64,000 nt of DNA from Firmicutes bacterium UBA4845 (GCA_002399975.1 DHER01000084.1:31788-95787); one strand, 5' to 3'. Counted from the first letter of the stretch, positions 1 through 8,891 are shown. A program made the numbers and translations. The notes: generated by a model not told the origin, from the letters alone.

Positions 1-2
1 AT

Positions 3-146
3 GCAATAATATCTGCAGGTGAATATATAGGAGAGCATGACAGGAGAGTAATAGATATTAATGGCAAGTCATATTCGACTGTAAAAATCTTTGATAAAAT
101 AATATTGGAGCCTGAAAAGGTATATGACGGCCAGATAGCGGATTAG
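3..146 (+). CDS. 3' end of a gene entering from the left, possibly HlyD-like adaptor
   Basis: One frame stays open from base 3 to a TAG, giving the last 47 residues of a protein whose start lies outside the window. The tail (KIFDKIILEPEKVYDGQ) resembles the C-terminus of HlyD-like membrane-fusion proteins that often precede yggS-sepF in Clostridia; this is recalled, not searched. Its stop codon lies inside the ribosome binding site of the next gene, so the two are probably co-transcribed. Confidence 0.4.
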   Translation, partial: AIISAGEYIGEHDRRVIDINGKSYSTVKIFDKIILEPEKVYDGQIAD

Positions 147-156
147 GAGGCTTATT

Positions 157-858
157 GTGAGCATTAAGGAAAATATAGATGGTGTTTTGGAAAGAGTAGC
201 TGCTGCCGCAAGGCGTTCAGGCAGATCACCTGAAGATGTTAAGGTAATAGCTGTTTCCAAGACTGTAGATGCACAAAGAGCAAGAGAAGCAGTGGAGGGT
301 GGTTTAATTAACTTGGGAGAAAACAGGGTTCAGGAGCTGGTCAGCAAGTATGAGCAGCTTTCGGACATAGATGTTAAATGGCATTTAATAGGCCATTTGC
401 AGAGAAACAAGGTAAAATACATAATTGATAAGGTTGTTCTTATTCATTCACTTGAAAGCCTTGACCTTGCAAAAGAAATTAATAAGAGAGCTTTGCAGCA
501 CAATATGACGGCCAATGTTCTTATCGAATTAAATATTGGTCAGGAAGAAAGTAAATTCGGTCTGGATGAAGATTCTGTTTATGATTTTGTTAAATCCATG
601 GAGCAATTTGCTAATATAAAAGTTTTAGGTCTTATGACTGTGGCTCCTTTTAGCGAAAATCCGGAAAATGTAAGGTGTGTCTTTAGGAAAATGAAAGAAA
701 TATTTGATAAAATTTCAGAAATGAAACTTACAAATACTGAAATGAAATATTTATCCATGGGAATGACTAATGATTTTGAAATTGCAATTGAAGAAGGAGC
801 CAATATGGTAAGAATAGGGACTGCTATATTTGGCAAAAGAATATATAAGACTTTCTAA
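157..858 (+). CDS. yggS: YggS/YlmE family pyridoxal-phosphate homeostasis protein
   Basis: Cytoplasmic PLP-binding protein of the alanine-racemase-like TIM-barrel fold that buffers vitamin B6 and has no known catalytic reaction. Of 233 residues, the PLP lysine is expected in VIAVSKTVD (K35). The family signatures HLIGHLQRNK and LSMGMTNDFEIAIEEGAN, and a C-terminal VRIGTAIFG phosphate-binding stretch, are all present. It starts at GTG behind AGGAGG at 145-150. It heads the classic ylmE-sepF-yggT-ylmH cluster downstream of the division genes in Gram-positive bacteria. Length is normal and nothing looks damaged. Confidence 0.93.
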   Translation: MSIKENIDGVLERVAAAARRSGRSPEDVKVIAVSKTVDAQRAREAVEGGLINLGENRVQELVSKYEQLSDIDVKWHLIGHLQRNKVKYIIDKVVLIHSLESLDLAKEINKRALQHNMTANVLIELNIGQEESKFGLDEDSVYDFVKSMEQFANIKVLGLMTVAPFSENPENVRCVFRKMKEIFDKISEMKLTNTEMKYLSMGMTNDFEIAIEEGANMVRIGTAIFGKRIYKTF

Positions 859-870
859 GGAGGAAATGGA

Positions 871-1302
871 ATGGGAGTAATGGAAAAAGTAAAGGATTTC
901 ATAGGCATCACGGATTTAGACGAAGATTATGAAGAGGAGGAAATTGCTGCTGAAAATGAAAGCGGTAGACCGGGGAGAATGGAAACTTATACAAGGAAAA
1001 ACAATGTAATTAAGGTTCATTCTAACACTGATATGAAAGTCTTTATATGTGAGCCAGCAAAGTATGAGGATTGTACCAAAGCTGTTGATGAAATAAAAAA
1101 TAGAAAAGTTGTTGTTCTAAATATTGAAGGTATGGAATTGGAGCTTCAGAAACAGGTTTTTGAATTTATTAAGGGCGCTGTTTATGCATTGGAAGCAAGC
1201 ATACAAAAAATATCTAACGGAATTTTTGTTTTAGCCCCCAATAATGTTCAAATTGACGGAAGACTAAGTGACAGATACGAAAGGAATTTTTACTACAAAT
1301 AA
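871..1302 (+). CDS. sepF: Cell division protein SepF
   Basis: SepF polymerises on the membrane and anchors and bundles FtsZ at the septum in Gram-positive bacteria. The 143-residue protein has an N-terminal amphipathic helix (MGVMEKVKDFIGI), an acidic linker, and a C-terminal SepF domain starting near VIKVHSNTDMKVFICEP. Strong AGGAGG Shine-Dalgarno, with the start 12 nt after yggS. Position between yggS and yggT is the conserved synteny, which supports the call strongly. Confidence 0.94.
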   Translation: MGVMEKVKDFIGITDLDEDYEEEEIAAENESGRPGRMETYTRKNNVIKVHSNTDMKVFICEPAKYEDCTKAVDEIKNRKVVVLNIEGMELELQKQVFEFIKGAVYALEASIQKISNGIFVLAPNNVQIDGRLSDRYERNFYYK

Positions 1303-1311
1303 GGAGCGTTT

Positions 1312-1572
1312 ATGTACCAAATTAAAATAGCCCTTATCCTACTATTTAGAATCATAGATTCTTTAATACTAGTGAGAGTGCTGTTATCATTTTTCCCAAC
1401 CCTACAACTATCAAGGATTTCTTACTTTATCTATCAGATGACTGAGCCTATACTGGCTCCTTGCAGAGCAATTTTAGATAAACTGGGATTAGGCATGGGA
1501 ATGTTTGATTTTTCTCCTATACTGGCGTTTTTAATTTTAGGTTTAATACGAAACTTGCTGGTTGCCTTTTAA
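1312..1572 (+). CDS. yggT: YggT family small membrane protein
   Basis: An 86-residue integral membrane protein with two hydrophobic segments, separated by a central loop carrying a proline-rich turn (MTEPILAPCRAIL), which is typical of YggT/YlmG. The family is linked to division and envelope homeostasis but its biochemical role is unclear. It follows sepF by 9 nt and precedes ylmH, so it is in the same operon. Start is the first ATG behind AAGGAGC. Confidence 0.88.
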   Translation: MYQIKIALILLFRIIDSLILVRVLLSFFPTLQLSRISYFIYQMTEPILAPCRAILDKLGLGMGMFDFSPILAFLILGLIRNLLVAF

Positions 1573-1620
1573 AAGTTAAAATGTTAAATGCTAAAGGTTA
1601 AAAATTTTAAAGGAGAAAAA

Positions 1621-2406
1621 ATGAAAGATTTAAATAAATATTATGATTTTATAAAAGACGAAGAAACAAGAAGCTCAGTAAAAAAAATTGTTGACAAAGT
1701 TTTATATGTCAATAAAAATTTTACAACTGCAGTCTCGGATTTCACAAATCCTTATGTTGCAAAACTTAGCATACCTTTAATAGAGAACTATAATATTAAA
1801 TTTGAACTTTTCCCCTCATTTGAAAATAGTGAGAGGAAAGTTTTCATTTTATACCCTGATTATCTTAACAGCGTCGACAGCAACGAATTTATAACAGGGC
1901 TGCGTGTACACAACAGCTCAAAATTTAAAAACCTGAGCCATAAAGATTATTTGGGATCTTTGATGTCTTTGGGTATAAAACGAAATAAGACAGGAGATAT
2001 TTATGCGTATGATGATTACGCAGATATAGTAGTTCACAATGATATTTCTGATTACATAATGTACAATCTGGATAAAATAGGGCATAATAAGGTTGAAATA
2101 GAAAAAATAAAAGCAGATGATGTTAATTTTAAGGAACAAGAGCATGTTGTATTAAAAATAACATGTTCCTCCATGAGATTGGACGGCATAGTAAAGTATA
2201 TTACAACCAAATCAAGAGAAAAAGCATCAGATATGGTAAAGGCAGGAAACGTAAAAGTCAACTTTTGCGTTGAAAACAATGTTTCGGCTGAAGTTAAGGA
2301 AGGAGACATGATTTCCATAAGCAGGTACGGAAGGTTTAAAATTTCGTGTATATCCGGTGTAACCAAGAGAGGAAAAAATAAGGTTGAAGTCAAACATTAC
2401 ATTTAG
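1621..2406 (+). CDS. ylmH: YlmH family S4-domain RNA-binding protein
   Basis: S4-domain protein of the YlmH family, which binds stalled or aberrant 50S/peptidyl-tRNA complexes in ribosome quality control. It has 261 residues: an N-terminal YlmH-specific domain and a C-terminal S4 fold (MRLDGIVKYITTKSREKASDMVKAGNVKVN). I chose the ATG at 1621 because AGGAG lies 5 nt upstream; an in-frame ATG at 1588 lacks such a site. RqcH, another quality-control factor, is encoded at 6065-7822, though not in the same operon. Confidence 0.9.
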   Translation: MKDLNKYYDFIKDEETRSSVKKIVDKVLYVNKNFTTAVSDFTNPYVAKLSIPLIENYNIKFELFPSFENSERKVFILYPDYLNSVDSNEFITGLRVHNSSKFKNLSHKDYLGSLMSLGIKRNKTGDIYAYDDYADIVVHNDISDYIMYNLDKIGHNKVEIEKIKADDVNFKEQEHVVLKITCSSMRLDGIVKYITTKSREKASDMVKAGNVKVNFCVENNVSAEVKEGDMISISRYGRFKISCISGVTKRGKNKVEVKHYI

Positions 2407-2416
2407 TGAGGCATGT

Positions 2417-2890
2417 ATGAATATATTGACAGGAATAATACTTGTGGCTTCTGTAATATTGGATCAGGCAACAAAAAAATGGGCTTCAGATGCGCTAAAA
2501 AGCGGATCGATTAAAGTAATAGGAAATTTTTTGCGATTTACATATGCAGAAAACAAGGGTGCAGCCTTTAGCATACTTCAAAATCAAAGAATCTTTTTTA
2601 TAATAATTACTTTGATCATGATGGCGGTATTGGCTTATATTTATTTTGGCAGCAAAACATCAAGACCGTCAAAAATTTCAATTGTCATGATTGCAGGAGG
2701 TGCTGCAGGAAATTTTATAGACAGGGTTCGATTGGGATACGTAGTGGATTTTATTGATGTAAGGTTTGGCAGCTTTTATAACTTTCCAATATTTAATATT
2801 GCAGACAGTTTTGTGGTTTGCGGAACAATATTGATGATTATTTTAATCTTTATTAATAAATTTGAAAAGAGTGAGACTGATGGCTTCTGA
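2417..2890 (+). CDS. lspA: Lipoprotein signal peptidase (signal peptidase II)
   Basis: Membrane aspartyl protease that removes signal peptides from diacylglyceryl-modified prolipoproteins. About 157 residues with four hydrophobic segments and the conserved boxes DQATKKW, NKGAAFS, GNFIDRV and FNIADSFV; the two catalytic aspartates are those of NFIDR and NIADS. I prefer the ATG at 2417 over an upstream ATG that overlaps ylmH, because family members begin directly with the first membrane helix. At least three lipoproteins in this window would be substrates. Confidence 0.94.
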   Translation: MNILTGIILVASVILDQATKKWASDALKSGSIKVIGNFLRFTYAENKGAAFSILQNQRIFFIIITLIMMAVLAYIYFGSKTSRPSKISIVMIAGGAAGNFIDRVRLGYVVDFIDVRFGSFYNFPIFNIADSFVVCGTILMIILIFINKFEKSETDGF

Positions 2891-3851
2891 TAAAATGGAT
2901 TTAACCGGCAATGTTGATGAAGTTGAAAATGAAGGCGGTGAAATCACAATTATATCAGACAAAGATAATGAGAGAATTGACGTTTATATTTCAGCCTGTT
3001 TAAAAAATGTTTCCCGAAGCTTTGTGCAAAAACTTATTATTTCCGGGAACATTACGGTTAATAATAAAAATACAAAGGCAAATTATAAAATAAAAACAAA
3101 CGATTTAATACGAATAATATTTCCAAAGCCTGAGACCTTTGATGTTAAGCCGGAAAACATACCTATCAATATAGTTTATGAGGATGATGATTTAGCTGTT
3201 ATAAACAAGCCGCAGGGCATGGTGGTTCATCCGGCGCCCGGGCATTATTCCGGAACATTGGTAAACGGGCTGATGTATCACCTAAAAAGTTTATCATCTA
3301 TAAACGGCGATATGCGGCCCGGAATAGTACACCGACTTGATATGAATACCTCCGGCCTGATGATTGTGGCTAAAAACGACAGATCACATATTTTTTTAGC
3401 TAAATGCCTTAAAGAGCATTCTATAAACAGAATTTATTATGCATTGGTTGAGGGGAATATTAAAGATGATTCGGGAGTGATAGACGCACCCTTAGGAAGA
3501 AGTGAAAAGGACAGAAAAAAACGTGCCGTAACTTACAAAAACAGCAAAAATGCTGTGACAAATTTTGGGGTAATAAAAAGGTATGGCAGTTATACGTTAA
3601 TTAAATTAAAACTTGAAACTGGAAGGACTCATCAAATAAGGGCGCATATGAAGTATATTGGACATCCTGTTGTGGGGGATAATGTTTATGGATGCAAGTC
3701 AAATAATTTTAAACTTAAAGGTCAGCTTTTGCATTCAAAGTCCTTGGGATTTGTGCATCCAACAACAGGAGAATATATGAAATTTGACAGTCAGCTTCCG
3801 GAATATTTTACAAAAGTTTTAAAGATTATCGGAGGATTTTATGAAAACTAA
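2880..3851 (+). CDS. ylyB: RluA-family rRNA pseudouridine synthase with S4 domain
   Basis: Isomerises specific uridines in large-subunit rRNA. It has an N-terminal S4 RNA-binding domain (RIDVYISACLKNVSRSFVQKLIISG) followed by the RluA catalytic domain with the hallmark HRLDMNTSGL, in which the aspartate is the nucleophile; RTHQIRAHM further on is also diagnostic. The start at 2880 overlaps the end of lspA, suggesting translational coupling; a TTG at 2862 is possible but less likely. The lspA-ylyB-pyrR order matches Bacillus, so it is the ylyB orthologue. Confidence 0.92.
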   Translation: MASDKMDLTGNVDEVENEGGEITIISDKDNERIDVYISACLKNVSRSFVQKLIISGNITVNNKNTKANYKIKTNDLIRIIFPKPETFDVKPENIPINIVYEDDDLAVINKPQGMVVHPAPGHYSGTLVNGLMYHLKSLSSINGDMRPGIVHRLDMNTSGLMIVAKNDRSHIFLAKCLKEHSINRIYYALVEGNIKDDSGVIDAPLGRSEKDRKKRAVTYKNSKNAVTNFGVIKRYGSYTLIKLKLETGRTHQIRAHMKYIGHPVVGDNVYGCKSNNFKLKGQLLHSKSLGFVHPTTGEYMKFDSQLPEYFTKVLKIIGGFYEN

Positions 3852-4371
3852 AGCAATAATAATGGATGAAAAGGCTATCGACAGAGCTTTATTCCGAATT
3901 TCCCACGAGATAATAGAAAGAAACAAGGGCGTTGAAAACCTTGTTATTATAGGAATAAAGACCAGAGGTTGGCCCTTGGCGTTGAGGCTTGTAGATAAAA
4001 TAGAAAAAATTGAAGGCTCAAAGGTTCCTGTTTTTCCTCTGGATATAACATATTACAGAGATGACTACGAAAAAGACGACAGGGCACCGATGTTGGTTAA
4101 AGCTTTTGATTACGATATAAAGGACAAAACGGTGGTACTGGTTGATGATGTTTTATATACCGGCAGGACAGCCAGAGCAGCATTAGATGCGGTGGTAGAC
4201 CAGGGAAGACCCTTGAATGTTGAATTTGCGGTTCTTATTGACAGAGGCCATAGAGAGCTTCCCATACGAGCTGATTTCATCGGCAAAAACGTTCCTACAT
4301 CAAGAAACGAGAGAATAGGCGTAAAACTTGAAGAAACAGATGGGACCAATCAGGTGGTAATAACTGAATAG
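3841..4371 (+). CDS. pyrR: PyrR bifunctional pyr attenuation regulator / uracil phosphoribosyltransferase
   Basis: UMP-dependent RNA-binding attenuator of pyrimidine genes that also makes UMP from uracil and PRPP. 176 residues with the PRPP loop VVLVDDVLYTGRT and the PyrR-typical IGIKTRGWPLALRL and RGHRELPIRADFIGKNVPTSRNE. It overlaps the end of ylyB by 11 nt. No pyr biosynthetic gene follows here. The last 67 bp before the final base of the stop codon are duplicated exactly at 5972-6038, so something integrated or duplicated at this gene's 3' end. Confidence 0.95.
   Translation: MKTKAIIMDEKAIDRALFRISHEIIERNKGVENLVIIGIKTRGWPLALRLVDKIEKIEGSKVPVFPLDITYYRDDYEKDDRAPMLVKAFDYDIKDKTVVLVDDVLYTGRTARAALDAVVDQGRPLNVEFAVLIDRGHRELPIRADFIGKNVPTSRNERIGVKLEETDGTNQVVITE
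4304..4370. repeat. 67-bp direct repeat, copy 1 (pyrR 3' end)
   Basis: Identical over 67 bp to 5972-6038. This copy is the native end of pyrR (from the codons for NERIGVKLEE to the stop). The two copies bracket about 1.6 kb of accessory DNA. Confidence 0.95.
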
Positions 4372-4583
4372 TTGGAATTTCAATGAAAATATGCAATTTC
4401 AAGCTGCTAAGGATAACATAAATACTAAACATAAGTAACAATAATACTAAATACAAAACGAACTAAATTGAAGCTTAGAACAGATTTTAAATCCATGAAA
4501 AAGGGAGTAAAATATGTTCAAGAATTTCACCCAAAAAAAATAAACCTTCTTGTTTTTAATAGTATATTTAGATAATTTTCTGA

Positions 4584-4871
4584 GTAAACAGCTATTTCCA
4601 TTATATAGTTTACTTTAACAGTAATAAAGCAAAGAATGTTGATAATTTTACAGCGAAAATAGAAGTTAAGGATATTTTAGAAGAGCACTGGCTTAATAAA
4701 AATTATATAATAGTGGACGGCAAAAGGTTAAAATGCGATTATAGCATTAGCAATGCAGACGAATTGTTGAACGTTACCTTAAGAATTGAATATTTCAATG
4801 ATATAATAAAAGAAAATGACATTGATTATGAATTAATACAGGAAATAATTTACAATAATCAAAATAGTTAG
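4584..4871 (+). pseudogene. Decayed ORF without a start codon, unknown family
   Basis: A frame is open for 95 codons to a TAG but contains no ATG, GTG or TTG near its beginning. Its translation looks protein-like (NYIIVDGKRLKCDYSISN, then TLRIEYFNDIIKEN), with a normal AT-rich codon pattern, so I read it as the 3' remnant of a degraded gene. I do not recognise the family. The stretch from pyrR to here (4372-4583) holds no other coding signal. Confidence 0.35.
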
Positions 4872-4911
4872 GAGAAACAGTAAATGACCTCATCTTTATT
4901 TTAGAAACCTC

Positions 4912-4940
4912 TTGACAAGTGTGTATTAAATGTGTATAAT
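4912..4940 (+). promoter_or_regulatory. Sigma-70-type promoter of hicAB
   Basis: TTGACA at 4912-4917 and TATAAT at 4935-4940 are both perfect consensus with a 17-nt spacer, 20 bp upstream of the hicA start. Type II toxin-antitoxin operons are normally autorepressed here by the antitoxin. Confidence 0.85.
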
Positions 4941-4960
4941 TGTATTGTGAGGAGGTAGAG

Positions 4961-5131
4961 ATGAAGCGAACGGATTTAATAAAAAAGCTTGAAAGTATCG
5001 GTTTTAAGTTCGAAAGACACGGCAGTAAACACGACATATACATAAAAGGTAAAGACCATGAACCAATCCCAAGACACAGAGAAATTAACGAAAGACTCGC
5101 AAAAGCAATCCTAAAGAGATGGGGGCTGTAA
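4961..5131 (+). CDS. hicA: HicA family toxin (type II TA mRNA interferase)
   Basis: 56-residue HicA toxin with the dsRBD-like fold; family members cleave mRNA with a conserved histidine, here in FERHGSKHDIYIKG. The C-terminal PIPRHREINERLAKAILKRW is characteristic. ATG at 4961 sits 5 nt after GGAGGT; an upstream in-frame ATG at 4940 overlaps the -10 box and is unlikely. Paired with hicB 53 bp downstream in toxin-first order, which is common for HicAB. Confidence 0.93.
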   Translation: MKRTDLIKKLESIGFKFERHGSKHDIYIKGKDHEPIPRHREINERLAKAILKRWGL

Positions 5132-5184
5132 AATCCCCATGCTTCTTTTAATTATACATACTAAATGCATAGGAGGTGTGATTT

Positions 5185-5592
5185 ATGAAAAGTATATACC
5201 CTGTTATTTTTACACAAACAGATAATGTTGTATTAGTTGAAGTACCTGATATGGAAATTTTAACAGAAGGGAAAGATATGGCAGATGCTATAGATATGGC
5301 AAGAGATGCGATAGGTTTAAAAGGAATATCCATGGAGGATTCAGGAGATTTAATTCCTGCGTCATCGGATATTAAGGATATAAAAATAAGTGATGGAACT
5401 TTTGCAGAAGATGGAGAAAATTATGTGTTTCTTGTAGATATTGATTTTGCAGAATATAGAAGGAAGGTTGATAATAAAGTTGTCCGAAGAAACGTAACTC
5501 TTCCAAATTGGTTAAACTTAGAGGCGAATAAGGCTCATATTAATGTATCTAAAGTATTACAAGATGCTTTGATGGATAGACTTGAGAGATAA
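5185..5592 (+). CDS. hicB: HicB family antitoxin
   Basis: 135-residue partner of HicA. The N-terminus (YPVIFTQTDNVVLVEVPDMEILTEGKDMADAIDMARDAIGL) is the partially degraded RNase-H-like HicB domain. The C-terminus (RRNVTLPNWLNLEANKAHINVSKVLQDALM) is a helix-turn-helix or ribbon-helix DNA-binding tail used for autoregulation. Shine-Dalgarno AGGAGGTG precedes the ATG. The pair sits in the accessory insert next to pyrR, consistent with transfer and possible stabilisation of the insert. Confidence 0.9.
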   Translation: MKSIYPVIFTQTDNVVLVEVPDMEILTEGKDMADAIDMARDAIGLKGISMEDSGDLIPASSDIKDIKISDGTFAEDGENYVFLVDIDFAEYRRKVDNKVVRRNVTLPNWLNLEANKAHINVSKVLQDALMDRLER

Positions 5593-5624
5593 ACAAAGTA
5601 ACTAATTAAAGGCACTTACAATAG

Positions 5625-5970
5625 TGATATGCCCCCTGTCAAGTAGACAGGATAAATATCTAAAATAAGTGCTATAGACTGCTACGCAGATTTTGTGTGG
5701 TAGTCTCCTTTTATGCAATCCATTTTTCTTTATACTTTTGTATTCTTCTATTTACAGGAATAGGATATTGTGCAGGCTCAGATACAGTTAAAGCTTCCTG
5801 GCGAACCTCTAATGGTGTTCTGCAACCAAACCGTTCCTGTAACCTCTCGTTATTATAGAAATTCATATATCCATTTATTGCTGCTATTAAAGATTTTTCA
5901 TCAACAATCTCATACATACAATACATTTCAGATTTTACAATTCCCCAAAACCTTCAGTAGGACCATTATC
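5625..5970 (-). pseudogene. IS3-family transposase (OrfB) 3' relic with IS end
   Basis: The - strand encodes the last roughly 90 residues of an IS3-type DDE transposase (SDNGPTEGF, then EMYCMYEIVDEKSLIAAINGY and NNERLQERFGCRTPLEVR). The frame is broken by loss of one T after GGTTTT near 5945, and the rest of the transposase is missing at the junction with the 67-bp repeat. The left edge (TGATATGCCCCCTGTCAAGT) looks like an IS3 terminal repeat and contains a small CCTGTC/GACAGG palindrome. Non-functional. Confidence 0.8.
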
Positions 5971-5971
5971 T

Positions 5972-6038
5972 GAAACGAGAGAATAGGCGTAAAACTTGAA
6001 GAAACAGATGGGACCAATCAGGTGGTAATAACTGAATA
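5972..6038. repeat. 67-bp direct repeat, copy 2 (duplicated pyrR 3' end)
   Basis: Perfect copy of 4304-4370 lying directly at the truncated end of the IS relic. It cannot be part of a gene here. With copy 1 it defines the borders of the hicAB insert. No divergence suggests a recent event or gene conversion. Confidence 0.95.
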
Positions 6039-6064
6039 ATAAAATCGGACTAAGAAGTCGGAAA

Positions 6065-7822
6065 TTAATATTGATGTTTAATCCTTGAAATGTCAGGTTT
6101 TACTGTCATCGAATAATTTGTGTCATATATTACAAAACCGGGTTTTGAATTAGGAGGTTTTTTAACATTTGATTTTTTTGTGTAGTCTACCTCTACGGTT
6201 CCCGAATTTTTTCCTTTACTATGGTAGGCTGCAATTTGTGCCGCCTCTACATATTCTTCATCCTTAAGCTCATCAACGTTTGTTCTTATAATTACGTGGG
6301 AGCCGGGTATATTTTTAGCATGAAACCAGTAATCGTTTTTTTTGGCGGTTTTGAATGTTAGCATATCATTTTGAATGTTATTCCTTCCTACTAATATTTC
6401 ATGTCCATTGGAGGAAATGTAGGAAATAAATTGTGGCTTATGTTTTTTTTGCTTTTTATTCTTTGATTTTCCCTTCATGATTCCTTCGCTTACGAGTTCA
6501 CTGTAGATTTCGTCTAAATCATCGATTGTTTTGCAGTTCTCTATTGAGTATAGTATGTTTTCAAGGTATAGAATTTCATTTGATGATTCATTTATAAGAT
6601 TTTTCAACTCTTGTTCTGCCTTTTTCAGTTTGTTGTACCTTTTGAAAAATTTTTGGCTGTTCTGGGAAAGACTGAGGAGTTTCGGGTCCAGTGGTATTGT
6701 TATTTCATTCTGCTGTGGGTCATAATAATTTACAACGGTGAGTTTGTGGTTCTCCGGTGTTTTGTTTATATTTGCAATAATAAGATTCCCATATATCTTA
6801 TACTTTTCTCTGTTTTCGGCATTAAGAAGTTCATTTCTTCGCTTTTCATTTTTTTTACTGTCCCTTTGGATTTTAGTGTTAATGTTTTTAATGAGATTTG
6901 CAGTTCTTTGATTAATTTTATTTTTGTTGTCAAGTTCATTATAATAATCATCCAGTAAAATTCCCGGATTATCATAATGTTTTTTTTCAAAATATCCCAT
7001 GTGCAAGGCATCTATGCAGTAAAAATCTTGTTGCTGTAAGTTTTCATCCAGGTAAATATTAAATAAATAATCATTTGCTTTTACCTTGTCAAATATATGC
7101 TTAAAGGCATCCCATAATTTTTCCCTTTGTTCAACCTTAAGTTCACCTATATATGTGCTTTCGTTTAAATCCGCCAGGCAGCAAATTTCTTTGCTTATAA
7201 AAGGGCTTAAGCCTGTGAAGGTTTTATAGAAATAGTTATATATAAGTTTGCCTTCATTTGGCTTTTTTAGTGCGTCATAAAATATTTTGTCAGTTGTTTT
7301 CAAAGGATTCAATTTGTTATGTTCAGGAGGAATAACATATTTTGCTCCAGGGTATACCTGTCTTACGGAACTCATGTTTTCCGTCACTCTTTTTATTGAA
7401 TTTATTATGGTTTTGGTTTGAGAATTTATTAAAATAATGTTGCTGTGTTTGCCCATTATTTCTATTATCAATGATTTATACACTGTTGTATCAAGTTCGT
7501 CCTTGCATTCAAATGTTATTTCCAATATCCGGTCAAAGTTGATTTGTTTTATATCTACAATATGGGCGCCTGTCAGGTGTTTCCTCAGTACCATGCAAAA
7601 CATGGGAGGCTCCATAGGATTTTTATTTGTTATGCCGGTTAAGTGAATTCGGGGGCTGTTGCTTGCTGCGGTCATCAGAAGTCTATAATTTTTGCCGGTA
7701 TTTCTTATCCCAATTACAATTTCATTTTTATCCGGCTGATAAATTTTATCTACACGTCCTCTTAATAATTTGTTATATAAATCGTTTTTTATGCTGCTTA
7801 AAAATATACCGTCCAAAGACAT
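6065..7822 (-). CDS. rqcH: RqcH / NFACT family ribosome quality-control protein
   Basis: Rqc2/NEMF homologue that binds obstructed 50S subunits and drives alanine tailing of stalled peptides; older annotations call it fibronectin-binding protein. From MSLDGIFLSS it has NFACT-N (PDKNEIVIGIRN, PRIHLT), a central helical coiled-coil, and NFACT-R near the C-terminus (DYWFHAKNIPGSHVIIRT, HSKGKNSGTVEVDYTKKSNVKKP). I start at 7822, where GGAGG lies about 9 nt upstream, rather than at 7861. About 585 residues is normal. It faces pyrR convergently across the accessory insert. Confidence 0.93.
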   Translation of the reverse strand: MSLDGIFLSSIKNDLYNKLLRGRVDKIYQPDKNEIVIGIRNTGKNYRLLMTAASNSPRIHLTGITNKNPMEPPMFCMVLRKHLTGAHIVDIKQINFDRILEITFECKDELDTTVYKSLIIEIMGKHSNIILINSQTKTIINSIKRVTENMSSVRQVYPGAKYVIPPEHNKLNPLKTTDKIFYDALKKPNEGKLIYNYFYKTFTGLSPFISKEICCLADLNESTYIGELKVEQREKLWDAFKHIFDKVKANDYLFNIYLDENLQQQDFYCIDALHMGYFEKKHYDNPGILLDDYYNELDNKNKINQRTANLIKNINTKIQRDSKKNEKRRNELLNAENREKYKIYGNLIIANINKTPENHKLTVVNYYDPQQNEITIPLDPKLLSLSQNSQKFFKRYNKLKKAEQELKNLINESSNEILYLENILYSIENCKTIDDLDEIYSELVSEGIMKGKSKNKKQKKHKPQFISYISSNGHEILVGRNNIQNDMLTFKTAKKNDYWFHAKNIPGSHVIIRTNVDELKDEEYVEAAQIAAYHSKGKNSGTVEVDYTKKSNVKKPPNSKPGFVIYDTNYSMTVKPDISRIKHQY

Positions 7823-7992
7823 ATAAAAAACCTCCATTCTACTTATTATATTGTACCGCAAAAATACATTTATGTCATCATGGTAAATATTTATATTTTT
7901 GTTTACTAATCATGTTTTGATGTTATAATTAACTAACGTGGTTTAAAAATATTGATACTTTAGTTGTATCATAGAAATATATGGAGAGCAAT

Positions 7993-8880
7993 ATGGCGAA
8001 TATATTAAGTATGACTGGATATGGCAAGGGTGAACATAATGACGGAAAGAGGGTAATAACGGCAGAAATCAAGACAGTCAACAACAGGTATTGTGATATT
8101 AATATTAAATTACCGAGACATTTGCGTTTTTTTGAGGATAATGTAAGAAAAATCTTGAAAAACAGTGTTCAAAGAGGTAGAATAGATGTATATATCAATA
8201 TGGATTATTTAAGTGAATCCGATGCGGTAATTGTTCCTAACTTATGCCTTGCAAAACAATATAAAGATGCTATTGAGAAAGTAAAAAGCAAATTAGAGAT
8301 AGATGGCGAAGTTTCACTGGATACGATAATAAAGTTTCAGGATGTATTAATTGCAAAAGAGGATCCGGATGATGAAGAAGAACTTTGCACCTGCGTTGAA
8401 AGAGCAATGAACGATGCAGTTGATAACCTTATGGAAATGAGAGCTGCAGAAGGTGAACACCTTGAAACCGACATTAGATCAGGCATGGATAAAATAATTG
8501 TTCTAATTGACGAAATAGATAAAAATTCTGAAACAATAGTTGCGGACTACAAGAAAAAATTTGAAACAAGAATAAAGGAACTGTTGGGCAGCAACCACGA
8601 ACTGGATGAAAACAGGATGTATAACGAAATTGTAATATATGTGGATAAAAGTGACATAAATGAAGAAATTGTAAGATTTAAATCACACATAAATCAGTTT
8701 GACGGTGTTCTGAATACAGGAGGACCTGTTGGAAGGAAACTGGATTTTATTATACAGGAAGCAAACAGGGAGATAAATACAATCGGGTCTAAAACAGGAA
8801 ACTTGGATATAATACAAATGGTAATTGAAACAAAAAACTTATTGGAAAAAATTCGAGAGCAAATACAAAATATAGAATAG
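7993..8880 (+). CDS. yicC: YicC family endoribonuclease
   Basis: YicC proteins are Mn-dependent endoribonucleases. The N-terminus MANILSMTGYGKGE and the C-terminal DUF1732 block (EEIVRFKSHINQF, GRKLDFIIQEANREINTIGSKT) are diagnostic. The ATG at 7993 follows GGAG with 6-nt spacing; the earlier ATG at 7981 has no binding site. It opens the conserved yicC-remA-gmk-rpoZ-priA-def-fmt cluster. The upstream gap (7823-7992) is divergent from rqcH, holds a TTGATG/TATAAT-like pair and a GATAC/GTATC inverted repeat. Confidence 0.93.
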   Translation: MANILSMTGYGKGEHNDGKRVITAEIKTVNNRYCDINIKLPRHLRFFEDNVRKILKNSVQRGRIDVYINMDYLSESDAVIVPNLCLAKQYKDAIEKVKSKLEIDGEVSLDTIIKFQDVLIAKEDPDDEEELCTCVERAMNDAVDNLMEMRAAEGEHLETDIRSGMDKIIVLIDEIDKNSETIVADYKKKFETRIKELLGSNHELDENRMYNEIVIYVDKSDINEEIVRFKSHINQFDGVLNTGGPVGRKLDFIIQEANREINTIGSKTGNLDIIQMVIETKNLLEKIREQIQNIE

Positions 8881-8891
8881 GAGATGTTTAA

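Noticed and set aside
4912..5592. HicAB considered part of a larger restriction or defence island
   Set aside because: No further defence genes in the insert; neighbours are decayed DNA and an IS relic.
5976..6040. Second pyrR gene
   Set aside because: Only the last 67 bp are present with no frame upstream; it is a duplication scar.
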